From Natronomonas sp. (GTDB lineage: Archaea > Halobacteriota > Halobacteria > Halobacteriales > Haloarculaceae): a stretch of 64,000 nt of DNA. The translations under genes and the position numbers were made by a program. Below, in pieces: positions 10,133-19,592 of the stretch (positions are counted from its first letter, which is position 1; each line of letters starts with the position of its first letter). The DNA lies in the NCBI RefSeq assembly GCF_028274965.1, contig NZ_JAQCNO010000040.1, forward strand, positions 1-64,000. The letters run 5' to 3'. A model generated the notes under the pieces. It was not told the DNA's origin, ran no database searches, and was given only the letters and a program-made list of their open reading frames with translations.

Positions 10133-11464
10133 ATGTTCGGGACGAGCGGGATCCGCGGGCCGGTCGGCGAAGACGTGACCGCCGAGGTAGCCCTCCGGGT
10201 CGGGCGGGCCCTCGGGGTCGAGACCGACCGCGTCGTCGTGGGGCGCGATCCCCGATCGAGCGGCGAGGCGCTTTCGGACGCGCTGACCGCCGGGATCAGG
10301 GAGCTCGGCACGGACGTCGTCGATCTCGGGGTTGCCGCCACGCCGACCGTCGCCAGGGCGGTCGGGTGGGAGGGGGCCGACGCCGGCGTCGTCGTGACGG
10401 CGAGTCATAACCCGCCGTCGGACAACGGCCTCAAGCTGTGGCAGCCCTCGGGGCAGGCCTACGACACCGCGGACCAAGCGCGGATCGAGTCCCGCATCGA
10501 GGCCGGCGAGTACGACCTGCGGCCGGCCGACGAACTCGGCGCCCGGACGCCGGGGGCGGCCGACGAGCGCCATCTTGAGGCGCTCACAGAGGCCGCGGGT
10601 GGGAGCGGAGCGATCGGTCTCGACGTGGCGGTGGATCTCGGCAACGGGGCCGGCGGCGTCACCGTCGAGGCGCTCACAGAGGCCGGGTGTCGGGTCGAAA
10701 CGCTCAACGCACAGCCGGACGGCCGGTTCCCGGGACGGCCTTCGGAGCCGACGGAGGCGAACTGTCGGGCGCTCGGAACGCTCGTCGGGGGCGGCGAGTA
10801 CGATCTGGGGATCGCCCACGACGGCGACGCCGATCGGATGCGGGCCGTTGCGGGCGACGGGACGTTTCTCTCGGGGGACGCGCTGCTGGCGCTCTTTGCG
10901 GCCGACGCCGCCGAGTCGGGCGATCGGGTCGCCGTCCCCGTCGACACGAGCCTCGCCGTCGAGGACGTCCTGGCCGAGCGGGGCGTCGGCGTCACCAGGA
11001 CGCCCGTCGGCGACGTCCACATCGCCGAGGCCGCCACCGAGACTGCGGTCGTCTTCGGGGGCGAGCCCTCGGGGGCGTGGATCTGGCCCGGGGCGACGCT
11101 CTGTCCGGACGGTCCGCTGGCGGCGGTCCGGATCGCCGCGCTGGCCGCGGCGGTGCCGCTCGCCGACCGACTCGCCGAGATCCCGTCGTACCCGATCCGG
11201 CGGGACAGCGTCGGGCGAGACGACAAGCGGGCGGCGATGGCGGCCGTCGAAACGCGCGTCCGGAGCGAGTACGGGTCGGTGGAAACGCTCGATGGGGTCC
11301 GCGTCGAACTCGACGACGGGTGGTTTCTGATCCGGGCGAGCGGCACCCAGCCGCTCGTCAGGCTCACCGCCGAGGCGCGCTCGCCGGAGCGGGCCGAGGC
11401 GCTGCTCTCGACGGCTCGGTCGCTGTTGGACGGGACCGAACGGGACGAGGAGGCGGCGCAATAA
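10133..11464 (+). CDS. glmM: Phosphoglucosamine mutase / phosphomannomutase family protein
   Basis: MFGTSGIRGPVG start, catalytic TASHNPPSDNG, DGDADR metal site, IRASGTQPLVR. Confidence 0.88.
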   Translation: MFGTSGIRGPVGEDVTAEVALRVGRALGVETDRVVVGRDPRSSGEALSDALTAGIRELGTDVVDLGVAATPTVARAVGWEGADAGVVVTASHNPPSDNGLKLWQPSGQAYDTADQARIESRIEAGEYDLRPADELGARTPGAADERHLEALTEAAGGSGAIGLDVAVDLGNGAGGVTVEALTEAGCRVETLNAQPDGRFPGRPSEPTEANCRALGTLVGGGEYDLGIAHDGDADRMRAVAGDGTFLSGDALLALFAADAAESGDRVAVPVDTSLAVEDVLAERGVGVTRTPVGDVHIAEAATETAVVFGGEPSGAWIWPGATLCPDGPLAAVRIAALAAAVPLADRLAEIPSYPIRRDSVGRDDKRAAMAAVETRVRSEYGSVETLDGVRVELDDGWFLIRASGTQPLVRLTAEARSPERAEALLSTARSLLDGTERDEEAAQ

Positions 11465-11478
11465 AAGCGGGCCGTCGG

Positions 11479-11637
11479 TCAGCTGCGACGGGTCGAACGC
11501 GCTTCGCGGACGTCCGAACCGTCCCGGATCTTGTCTTCGCACTGTGGACAGACGCGGGGGTTCTCGACGCCGTTGGGCGTGAAGACCCGCGCGTACGCTG
11601 CCGTGACGAACGCGCCGCAGTTCTGACATTCCGGCAT
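11479..11637 (-). CDS. Small zinc-ribbon protein (DUF7563-like), paralog of 7935-8081
   Basis: Manual translation MPECQNCGAFVTAAYARVFTPNGVENPRVCPQCEDKIRDGSDVREARSTRRS; below ORF-track cutoff. Confidence 0.75.
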   Translation of the reverse strand: MPECQNCGAFVTAAYARVFTPNGVENPRVCPQCEDKIRDGSDVREARSTRRS

Positions 11638-11741
11638 GGGTCGTCACACGGCCCAAACGCACATAACGGTAGCGTGAGAGACGGTGACGCGGTCCGGATC
11701 GGGGGCCGGCGCGGCGGTCGCTGCGGCGCCGAGGACGCGGG

Positions 11742-12860
11742 TCATTCGAGCGCGAGCAGCGCGTCGATCTCCTCGGCCGTGTTGAACGCGTGGACGGAGG
11801 CCCTGACGGCGCCGGAGGGGAGTTCGCGCACGACGACCCCCTCGCTGTCGGCGCGAGCAAGGAACGTCTCGGTGTCCTCGACATCGAACGCGACGAGGCC
11901 CGACTCGTAGCCCCCTGGGGAGAGACACCGATCGCCGAGGCCCGCCTTGAGCCGGTCGGTGAGGCGTTCGACGCGGGACTCGATCGTTCCGAAGCCGATC
12001 GCTTCGAGCGTGTCGATCGCCTCGACGAGACCGGCGTAGGGCGCGAGCGAGCGCGTCGAGATCTCGAAGCGCGTCGCGTTCGGCTTGTACTCGAGGCCGT
12101 CGCCGGTCGGGTCGACCGCGCTGTTGTACCCGATGTGGCGGGGGCGGAACGAGTCGACGGCGTCGGGAGCGGCGTAGAGAAACCCCGTCCCCCACGGTCC
12201 GAGGAGCCACTTGTGGCCCGACGCGCAGACGGCGTCGGCGCCCCACGCCTCGACGTCGATCGGGTGTTGCCCGACGGTCTGGACGGCGTCGACGACGACG
12301 AGCGCCCCGGCGTCGTGTGCGATCTCGACGGCCTTCCGGACGGGGAGTCGCGTCCCGTGGAGCCAGCTCTCGGAGCTCAGACAGACGAGGCGGGCCCCCT
12401 CGACGGCCTCCCGGTAGGCGTCCATCGGCAGCCGGCCGTCGGGGCACGAAAGCGTCGTCACCTCGACGCCGGACTCCCCGAGTCGCCGCCACGGCAGCAC
12501 GCCCGAGGGGTGTTCGAAGTCGGTCCGGACGACGCGGTCGCCGGGGTCGAACTCGACCGCGTTGGCGACCCGGCTGATCCCGTCGCCGGTCGATTCGACG
12601 AGCGCGACGTCCTCGGGGCGGGCGCCGAGGTAGCCGGCGATCGCGTCGCGCGCGGCGTCGGCGAGTCCGGCGGCCGCGGTGTAGTGGTCCGTCCCGCAGG
12701 CGTCGAACTCGTGGCGGCGCTGGGCCTCGTTGACCGCCTCGACGACCGAGGCCGGAGCGGGGCCGCTGGCGCCGGTGTTCAGGTACGCGCACGACTCGCA
12801 GGCCGGGATGTCGGCCCGGAGCCCGTCCGGGGTCGTCGGGTCGGGGTCGGTCGCGTCCAT
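11742..12860 (-). CDS. Class V aminotransferase (cysteine desulfurase-like)
   Basis: VVVDAVQTVGQHPIDV...SGHKWLLGPWGTGFLY PLP-binding lysine motif. Confidence 0.88.
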   Translation of the reverse strand: MDATDPDPTTPDGLRADIPACESCAYLNTGASGPAPASVVEAVNEAQRRHEFDACGTDHYTAAAGLADAARDAIAGYLGARPEDVALVESTGDGISRVANAVEFDPGDRVVRTDFEHPSGVLPWRRLGESGVEVTTLSCPDGRLPMDAYREAVEGARLVCLSSESWLHGTRLPVRKAVEIAHDAGALVVVDAVQTVGQHPIDVEAWGADAVCASGHKWLLGPWGTGFLYAAPDAVDSFRPRHIGYNSAVDPTGDGLEYKPNATRFEISTRSLAPYAGLVEAIDTLEAIGFGTIESRVERLTDRLKAGLGDRCLSPGGYESGLVAFDVEDTETFLARADSEGVVVRELPSGAVRASVHAFNTAEEIDALLALE

Positions 12861-13009
12861 GCACCCGGTTCGGCCGGGAGCGAAAAAAGGGCTATCGCTC
12901 GCGAGAGGTCCTCAAGACGGTGCGATCCCAACGGCGTCGAGCGGGCCGGAGGTCGGGTCCTCGGGGGCGGCCGGGACGCGTTTATTATCCCGCCGGACGT
13001 ACGACGGTC

Positions 13010-13456
13010 GTGGCCACCGGACGAACGGAACTCGCCGAACGGTCCGAGCGCACGATACAGGTGCTCATCCTCGTGGCGTTGTACGCGCTCGTGGCGGCGT
13101 TCTGTATCGGCGTGTTCGACCTGCTGTTCGGGCTGTACCGGCTGCTCACAACGGGGCGGTTCGGCGATCCCGGGGCGGTGGTGGGGCTGATACGGACCGT
13201 CCTCTCGCTCGCGATCGTCGTCGAGGTCCACGGGGCGCTCGTCGCGTACCTCAAGGACGGCCCCGTCAGGCGGCTGATCGTCGGCGTCGCGCTCATCGCC
13301 GTCGCCCGGGAGACGCTCAGCTTCCGGACGGCGGCGTTCGGTTCGGTCCGGGCCCCGGTCACGGGCGCACTCGGTGTGGGTCTGTTGCTCGTCGCGCTCG
13401 GGGTGCTCTACTACACGGTGGCGCGGGTCGGTTCGCGGCCCGTCGAGGCGGGGTGA
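13010..13456 (+). CDS. PsiE family phosphate-starvation-inducible membrane protein
   Basis: Four TM segments with PsiE-like GLIRTVLSLAIVVEVHGALVAYLKDGPVRRLIVGVALIAVARE; GTG start assumed. Confidence 0.7.
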   Translation: MATGRTELAERSERTIQVLILVALYALVAAFCIGVFDLLFGLYRLLTTGRFGDPGAVVGLIRTVLSLAIVVEVHGALVAYLKDGPVRRLIVGVALIAVARETLSFRTAAFGSVRAPVTGALGVGLLLVALGVLYYTVARVGSRPVEAG

Positions 13457-13544
13457 CAGCCGGACGCGTCGGGGTGGAGCACCGGAGCGATCGCGCGTCG
13501 ACCCGGAGGGCCAAAGCTATCCGTCGGGGGCGGAACCGTTCGGT

Positions 13545-14327
13545 ATGCCGACGGTGACGGCCGACGGGACGACGCTCCGCTACGAAATCGCCGGCGAAAC
13601 GGATCGCCCCGTCGTCGCGTTCGTCCCCGACGTCGGGTTCGGGCCGTGGGTGTGGGGGTGGCAGGCGCCGGCCCTCTCGGGGCCCTACCGGACGCTCGTC
13701 TACGCCGCCCGCGGCACCGACGGGTCCGAGTCGGAGGGACCCTACACCGTCGATCGCTTCGCCGCCGACCTCGAGGCCGTGCTCGCGGCGGCGGCGGTCC
13801 GTCGCGTCCACCTCGTCGGCGCGGGGCTGGGCGGCGCCGTCGCGCTCAGGTACGCGCGCGAGTACGGTCGCGCCCGCTCGCTGACGCTTTTCGGGACGCC
13901 GCCGAGCGGCGACCGGATCGACGGCGAAGCGCTCAAGACGCTCCACCCCGCGGACCCCTCCCGTCTCCGGTCGTCCCTCGACTCGGCGTTCGGCGAGCGG
14001 TTCCGCTCGGAGTCCGGCGTCGTCGACCGGATCGTCGGGTGGCGGACCGAGGAGGACGCGACCGGCGAGGCCCTGCTCGGCCACCGGGCGGCGGCGCTCG
14101 GGTTCGAGGCGGGCCCGTTGTACGAGATACCGATCCCCGCGTTCGTCTGTCACGGGACCGACGACCCGGTCGTTCCGATCGAGACCGGGCGGGACCTCGC
14201 GGACGGACTGCCGCGGGGGCGTTTCGAGGCCGTCGCGGGCAGGCGCTGTTGTTACATCGAACGCGCGGCGGCCCTAACGGACGCGATCGAGGGGTTCCTC
14301 GAGGGCGTCGGCTCCGACGGGGGCTGA
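13545..14327 (+). CDS. Alpha/beta fold hydrolase
   Basis: VHLVGAGLGGAVALRYA nucleophile-elbow region, C-terminal CHGTDDPVVPIETGRDLADGLPRGRF. Confidence 0.8.
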   Translation: MPTVTADGTTLRYEIAGETDRPVVAFVPDVGFGPWVWGWQAPALSGPYRTLVYAARGTDGSESEGPYTVDRFAADLEAVLAAAAVRRVHLVGAGLGGAVALRYAREYGRARSLTLFGTPPSGDRIDGEALKTLHPADPSRLRSSLDSAFGERFRSESGVVDRIVGWRTEEDATGEALLGHRAAALGFEAGPLYEIPIPAFVCHGTDDPVVPIETGRDLADGLPRGRFEAVAGRRCCYIERAAALTDAIEGFLEGVGSDGG

Positions 14328-14432
14328 CCGATCGGCTGGCTCAGTTCGGTTCGGTCTGACCCGGTCCGGTTCGGCGGGTGTCGCCGGGCCGTCTAATGCG
14401 AGTGTTTTTTATTCTCGCGTCTAAGAAGGAGT

Positions 14433-15593
14433 ATGCTCGATTACTTCGACCTCGAATCGGACCTGAGCGAACAGGAGCGGATGGTCCGGGACACGGCCCG
14501 GGAGTTCGCCGAGGACCGGGTCAGAGACGACATCGGACAGCACTGGATCGAGGGGACGTTCCCGACGGAGATCATCACCGAGATGGGCGAACTCGGGTTC
14601 TACGCGCCGAACCTCGATGGGTACGGCCTCGCGGGGCTCTCGGAGCGCGCCTACGGCGTTCTCATGCGCGAACTCGAGGCGTGCGACTCCGGGCTGCGAT
14701 CGATGGCGTCGGTGCAGGGGTCGCTCGTGATGTATCCGATCCACACCTACGGCAGCGAGGAACAGAAAGAGGAGTACCTCTGGGGCCTCGGGACCGGCGA
14801 GACGGTCGGCTGTTTCGGGCTCACGGAGCCCGAACACGGCTCGAACCCCTCGGCGATGGAGACGCACGCCGAACGGGACGGCGACGAGTACGTCCTCAAC
14901 GGGGCGAAGACCTGGATCACGAACTCGCCGATCGCGGACGTCGCCGTCGTCTGGGCGAAGGACCGCTCCGAGGGCGACACCGTCCGGGGCTTTCTCGTCG
15001 ACACCGACGACCCGGGGGTGACGACGAACGAGATCGACGAGAAGCTCTCGTTGCGCGCCTCGATCACCGGCGAGATCCACCTCGACGACGTGCGGGTGAA
15101 CGAGGCCGACGTCCTGCCCGGGGTCGAGGGGATGAAAGGGCCGCTGTCGTGTCTCACGCAGGCCCGGTACGGGATCGCGTGGGGCGCGGTCGGCGCGGCG
15201 AGGGACTGCTTCGAGACCGCCCGGCAGTACGCGACCGACCGCGAGCAGTTCGGCGGTCCCATCGGTCGGTTCCAGCTCCAACAGGAGAAGCTCGCGGAGA
15301 TGGCGACGCAGATCACGCTGGCGCAGCTGCTCGCCGACCGGCTGACGACGCTGAAAGAGCGCGGGGAGATGCGGCCCCAGCACGTCTCGATGGCAAAGCG
15401 CAACAACGTCCGGACGGCCCGGGACCAATCGCGGATCGCCCGGGAGATCCTCGGCGGAAACGGGATCACCGCCGACTACTCGCCGATGCGGCACATGGCG
15501 AACTTCGAGACCGTCTACACCTACGAGGGGACCCACGACATCCACACCCTCGTCCTCGGCGAGGACCTCACCGGGATACAGGCGTACCAGTGA
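14433..15593 (+). CDS. Acyl-CoA dehydrogenase (glutaryl-CoA dehydrogenase-like)
   Basis: CFGLTEPEHGSNPSAMET, NGAKTWITNSPIAD, IAREILGGNGITADYSPMRHMANFETVYTYEGTHDIHTLVLG. Confidence 0.92.
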   Translation: MLDYFDLESDLSEQERMVRDTAREFAEDRVRDDIGQHWIEGTFPTEIITEMGELGFYAPNLDGYGLAGLSERAYGVLMRELEACDSGLRSMASVQGSLVMYPIHTYGSEEQKEEYLWGLGTGETVGCFGLTEPEHGSNPSAMETHAERDGDEYVLNGAKTWITNSPIADVAVVWAKDRSEGDTVRGFLVDTDDPGVTTNEIDEKLSLRASITGEIHLDDVRVNEADVLPGVEGMKGPLSCLTQARYGIAWGAVGAARDCFETARQYATDREQFGGPIGRFQLQQEKLAEMATQITLAQLLADRLTTLKERGEMRPQHVSMAKRNNVRTARDQSRIAREILGGNGITADYSPMRHMANFETVYTYEGTHDIHTLVLGEDLTGIQAYQ

Positions 15594-15667
15594 GCGGAAA
15601 AACCGTGGCGAAAGTCGGAACGTAGCGGGGACGACGCGATAATGGCGGAGCGGCCGTTCGAGCGTGT

Positions 15668-16453
15668 TCAGACGTCCTCGAGCGCGTCGAACGTCGCCTC
15701 GGCCCACTGGACCGCGAAGTCGGCCCCGTGTTGGGCGTAGGCGGCCGTGTCGAGCGCGTCGAAGGGGGTCGGGATCTCGACGCCGTGTTTGATCGCGCTG
15801 CAGGCCAACTCGGCGGCGTCCGCGAAGTCGGTCCGACCGATGGCGACGTCCTTCGAGAGGTCCGCGAGCCGCGGTTCGAGCCGTTCGCCGGCGTCGACCC
15901 ACTGGGCGTGCAGTTCCGCGTGGGTCGGCTCCCACGCCGAGAAGACCTCGCGGGTTTGTCGGCCGACGAAGGCGTCGAACAGCGCGGCGGCGAGTTGGTA
16001 GGTGTCGGCCGGCGAGAGTGCGGCCGCCTCGGCGAACTCGCGGTACCGTGCACCGAAAAAGCCGAGAAAGTGCTCCGGGACCTCGAGGCCGACCTCGACG
16101 AGCGCCTCGCTGACGAGAAAATCGACGAACCCCTCGGGGGAGCCCTCGAGTCTCGGTTTGACGAACACCGACGGCGGGGTCGTCTGGCGGGTCCAGGCCA
16201 CGCCGCCGTCGCCGGGGGCACCGACGGTGAACGTCTCGCTCGCGAGTCCGGACAGGGCCCCGGGTGCGTCCTCGGGGAGCCACGCGTCGTCGTACGAGAG
16301 GGGGTCGATCCCGTCGACGACGGCGAGGAGGTTCTCGGCGACATCCGGCGGGAGCGTCTCGAAGTCCGTCCGGACGTCGAAGACGAGCGCACCCGGGGCG
16401 TGCTCCTCGCGAACGCCGAGCAGTTCCTCGGAGAGATCGCGCCGCTCGAACAT
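15668..16453 (-). CDS. Conserved haloarchaeal hypothetical protein
   Basis: 262-aa ORF with halophile-typical acidic composition; no motif recognised; 1-bp overlap with 16453-16542. Confidence 0.65.
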   Translation of the reverse strand: MFERRDLSEELLGVREEHAPGALVFDVRTDFETLPPDVAENLLAVVDGIDPLSYDDAWLPEDAPGALSGLASETFTVGAPGDGGVAWTRQTTPPSVFVKPRLEGSPEGFVDFLVSEALVEVGLEVPEHFLGFFGARYREFAEAAALSPADTYQLAAALFDAFVGRQTREVFSAWEPTHAELHAQWVDAGERLEPRLADLSKDVAIGRTDFADAAELACSAIKHGVEIPTPFDALDTAAYAQHGADFAVQWAEATFDALEDV

Positions 16454-16542
16454 CACAACAGGACGACGGCGACGATCAACAGTAGTCCGATGACGACCGA
16501 AACGCCGATGACGCCGAGTACGATCCGGGTGGCCTGGCTCAT
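16453..16542 (-). CDS. Single-TM micropeptide (MSQATRIVLGVIGVSVVIGLLLIVAVVLL)
   Basis: Hydrophobic 29-aa ORF directly abutting the next start codon; not in the ORF track in trimmed form. Confidence 0.55.
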   Translation of the reverse strand: MSQATRIVLGVIGVSVVIGLLLIVAVVLL

Positions 16543-16664
16543 GTGGCACGGGTTCTCCCGGGATGTTTTTAAACGCTTCAGTTCGTCTCCTCCGGTCGGT
16601 CGGGGGGTTCGGGGCGGAGGGTCAGGCGGATCGGGCGGCGCGTTCTCCATCGGAAACGGAGGGG

Positions 16665-18419
16665 TCAGTTGTCGAACCGGGACTGGACGAACGGCTGGGT
16701 GTCCTCGACCTCGCCGACCCGGGAGTCCGAGAGGAGGACGGCTTCGGTCTCCTCGAGCGGCACCGAGAGGTTGATCTCCTTCGTCCGGCCGTAGCGGCCC
16801 TTCGAGACGACGACGGCGTTGACGATGCCGAGCATGTCGAGTTCGCTTATCAGGTCTGTGACGCGCCGCTGTGTGAGGACGTCGGCGTCGATCTCCTGAC
16901 AGAGCCGCTTGTAGATGTTGAACACCTCGCCGGTGTTGATGTTGTGGACGCCGTTCTTCTCGAGGAGGATGGTGGCGTAGAGGACGAGTTTCGATTGGGT
17001 CGGCAGCGTCCGGACGACCTCGACGACGCGGTCGAGTTCGATCTTCTGTTGGGCCTTCCGGACGTGGCGTTCCTCGACCGTTTCGGTTCGGTCCCGCTCG
17101 GCGAGCTCGCCGGCCGTCCGGAGCAGATCGAGCGCGCGGCGGGCGTCGCCGTGCTCCTGTGCGGCGAAGGCGGCACAGAGCGGGATGACGTCCTCCGAGA
17201 GGATGTCGGGTTTGAACGCAGTCTCCGCGCGGTGCTGGAGGATGTCGCGGAGTTGGGTGGCGTCGTACGGCGGGAAGACGATCTCCTCCTCGCCGAGGCT
17301 GGATTTGACCCGGGGATCGAGGAAGTCGGTGAACTTGAGATCGTTGGAGATGCCCATGATCGACACCCTGGAGTTCTCGAGTTCCGAGTTCATCCGCGAG
17401 AGATTATACAGCGTGTCGTCCCCGCTTTTCTCGACGAGTTTGTCGATCTCGTCGAGCATGATGACGACCACCCGTTCGTGGTAGTCGACGGCCTCAAAAA
17501 ACGTCGAGTACACCCGGTCGGTGGGCCACCCGGTCATCGGGACCGGGTCGAACTCCGCGAGGTCGGCCTCGAGTTCCTCGATCCGGCCGTCGACGGCGGG
17601 GACGCTGTCGAAGCCGGTGTCCTCGAGGGCGGCCTCGGCGTCGGCCGCCCGCTCTCGGAGTTCGGTGAGCGTTTCGAGGCGCTCTTCGATGTGGGTCTCG
17701 TTGTTCTCGATGAACTTGTTCGCGAGCTGTGCGAGCACGCGGTACTGGGTGTCGGTCACCTCGCAGTTGATGTACTGGACCTCACACGGGACCTCGTACT
17801 TTTTCGAGGTCGTTTCGAGTTCCTCGCTGACGAACTTCGCGCTCGCGGTCTTTCCGGTCCCGGTCTTCCCGTAGATGAGGATGTTCGACGGCGTGTCGCC
17901 CCGGAGCGCCGTCACCAGGATCGTCGCCATGTTGTTGATCTGCTCCTCGCGGTGGGGGAGCTCGTGTGGGGTGTACGAGGGCCGGAGGACCTCCTTGTTC
18001 TCGAAGATCGGCTCGCCCTCGAGGAGGTCGTCGAAGAGCCCGCGGGAGGCCTCGTCGGGTTCGTCGCCGGGGTCGTCCTCGAGATCGAGGTCGTCGAGCG
18101 TGATGTCGTCGGCGAACCTGTTTATCTCGGTGGATCCGGTCGGTCCGTCGGCCGCGGCGTCGGGGTCCGCGTCCGGCGCGTCCGCTTCAGGGCCCAACCC
18201 GGACTGATACCCCTTCGTTTCGTCTGGAGCGTTCGGGTCTGGAACGTTCGTGTCGTCGGACAGCGTCCCTGGGCTCGGGGTTTCACCGTCGGGTACGCCC
18301 GTCTGCTCGTCGGAACCCGTCGCTCCGTTCGACGGCGAGTCGGCGGAACCGTCTTCCCCCGAATCGCCGGACGAGGCGTCCCGTTCCGACCGTCGTTCTC
18401 CGGTGTTTTCGTCTGTCAT
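16665..18419 (-). CDS. orc1: Orc1/Cdc6 family replication initiation protein
   Basis: GKTGTGKTASAKFVSEEL Walker A, VVIMLDEIDKL Walker B, sensor and winged-helix regions; adjacent to the ORB-bearing origin. Confidence 0.95.
   Translation of the reverse strand: MTDENTGERRSERDASSGDSGEDGSADSPSNGATGSDEQTGVPDGETPSPGTLSDDTNVPDPNAPDETKGYQSGLGPEADAPDADPDAAADGPTGSTEINRFADDITLDDLDLEDDPGDEPDEASRGLFDDLLEGEPIFENKEVLRPSYTPHELPHREEQINNMATILVTALRGDTPSNILIYGKTGTGKTASAKFVSEELETTSKKYEVPCEVQYINCEVTDTQYRVLAQLANKFIENNETHIEERLETLTELRERAADAEAALEDTGFDSVPAVDGRIEELEADLAEFDPVPMTGWPTDRVYSTFFEAVDYHERVVVIMLDEIDKLVEKSGDDTLYNLSRMNSELENSRVSIMGISNDLKFTDFLDPRVKSSLGEEEIVFPPYDATQLRDILQHRAETAFKPDILSEDVIPLCAAFAAQEHGDARRALDLLRTAGELAERDRTETVEERHVRKAQQKIELDRVVEVVRTLPTQSKLVLYATILLEKNGVHNINTGEVFNIYKRLCQEIDADVLTQRRVTDLISELDMLGIVNAVVVSKGRYGRTKEINLSVPLEETEAVLLSDSRVGEVEDTQPFVQSRFDN
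18209..18230 (+). promoter_or_regulatory. ORB-like motif inside the orc1 N-terminal coding region
   Basis: accccttcgtttcgtctggagc vs ORB core TTCGTTTCGAGTGGA (13/15). Confidence 0.6.
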
Positions 18420-18430
18420 GCTCGTGAGAA

Positions 18431-18450
18431 CCCCCTTCGTTTCGGATGGA
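18431..18450 (+). promoter_or_regulatory. ORB-like motif in the orc1 5' leader
   Basis: cccccttcgtttcggatgga vs ORB core TTCGTTTCGAGTGGA (13/15), 12 bp upstream of the orc1 ATG. Confidence 0.65.
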
Positions 18451-18874
18451 GTCGCGCCGTCCGACGCCCGGAATACCCCCGATGGCCCGTGACACCCGGT
18501 TCGGCGCGCGTCGGCGTTTCACCGCCCTCTGATTGATGCAGTCGAAACGATGGTCGAACGGTATAATAAACCTTGTCATCGGGTGAGCGTCCTGCTGCCC
18601 CGGGCGTACCACCGCCGTTGCGGGGCTCAACGTTCGCCGATAAGGTAAATACGTCTAAGTGGTCTCGAAAGGCGGACTGTCCGGGCGAACCGGGAACGCG
18701 TCCCGAGGACCAGATCACTCGGATCGCCAGCGACACCGCGGGACGTTCACCGAGAAGCCACCCGGATGTCGCGGCGTGATAGCTCTCATTGGGGCACCAG
18801 CCGAGACTGTGCCGAGTCCGGGGTCGGACTGTGGACACCGGGCAGTTGTCGGATGGCGGGCTGAATGGCGGGTA

Positions 18875-18905
18875 CCCCCCCACCCCTTCGTTTCGAGTGG
18901 AACAG
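18875..18905 (+). promoter_or_regulatory. Origin recognition box (ORB), copy 1, followed by a G-string
   Basis: cccccccaccccttcgtttcgagtggaacag; 30-bp perfect inverted match to 19227-19256. Confidence 0.93.
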
Positions 18906-18936
18906 AGAACGGGTGGGTGGGGGAGGGGTCGGGGAG

Positions 18937-19115
18937 TATTATTTCGTTACTTATAGGGAAAGTTTTAATATAGTGTATGAGAAAATATATCCGTATGACA
19001 AGAACAGCTGAATAGGTTACGCTTCTAGTTACTGTACGGTATGTTCTAGTGTAATTTAATTTATGCTGTCCGTACATTGTTCAAAGGTACTAAAATACAG
19101 TCTGGATGTAATAAT
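18937..19115. other. AT-rich tract, candidate duplex unwinding element
   Basis: Markedly AT-rich block (tattatttcgttacttatag...ttttaatatagtg...aatttaatttatg) in GC-rich surroundings, between the inverted ORBs. Confidence 0.85.
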
Positions 19116-19226
19116 GTCGGAAGGACTCCGACAGCCAAACCCGTGCCCTCCTTCGACTCTCCTCCCGTCTCCTGTTCGCAGCGGCTCAAACCCGCCACAT
19201 CCCTTCCCCGCCCACACGCCGTTCGA

Positions 19227-19256
19227 CTGTTCCACTCGAAACGAAGGGGTGGGGGG
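19227..19256 (-). promoter_or_regulatory. Origin recognition box (ORB), copy 2, inverted
   Basis: ctgttccactcgaaacgaaggggtgggggg is the exact reverse complement of copy 1. Confidence 0.93.
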
Positions 19257-19571
19257 CATGAGGCGGATCGGCAGTACCGTTTCACCACCGCACGTCCCAC
19301 CGCCGTCAGCACCGACGCTGCCTCCGCCCCCGATGCAGACACTGATACCGACCCGACCGGTACCGATCCGACCGGTGCTTCTCGTACCAACGCGTCGCCC
19401 GGCACCCGCCAACGAGCCCGAAACCGGACACCGGGCCAACAACACCGCACTCGTCCGTCGATCGCCCTCCGACTCCGACGGCGGTCCGCGTCCGCGACGG
19501 CGGCTCGACGTATGCCGTCCGTCTGACGTACGCTTAAGTAAATCCGGCGTGGACCTGAAGCAAGAGCGACT

Positions 19572-19592
19572 CCGATTTCGACCCGAAATCGG
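19572..19592. repeat. Perfect 9-bp inverted repeat upstream of oapA
   Basis: ccgatttcg-acc-cgaaatcgg, 17 bp before the ATG at 19610. Confidence 0.8.

Noticed and set aside
10577-10685. 19-bp direct repeat gaggcgctcacagaggccg in glmM, 90 bp apart
   Set aside because: In-frame coding repeat (EALTEA) explained by similar amino acids and codon bias
16563-18536. 657-aa plus-strand ORF
   Set aside because: Antisense shadow of orc1; the reverse strand carries clear AAA+ motifs
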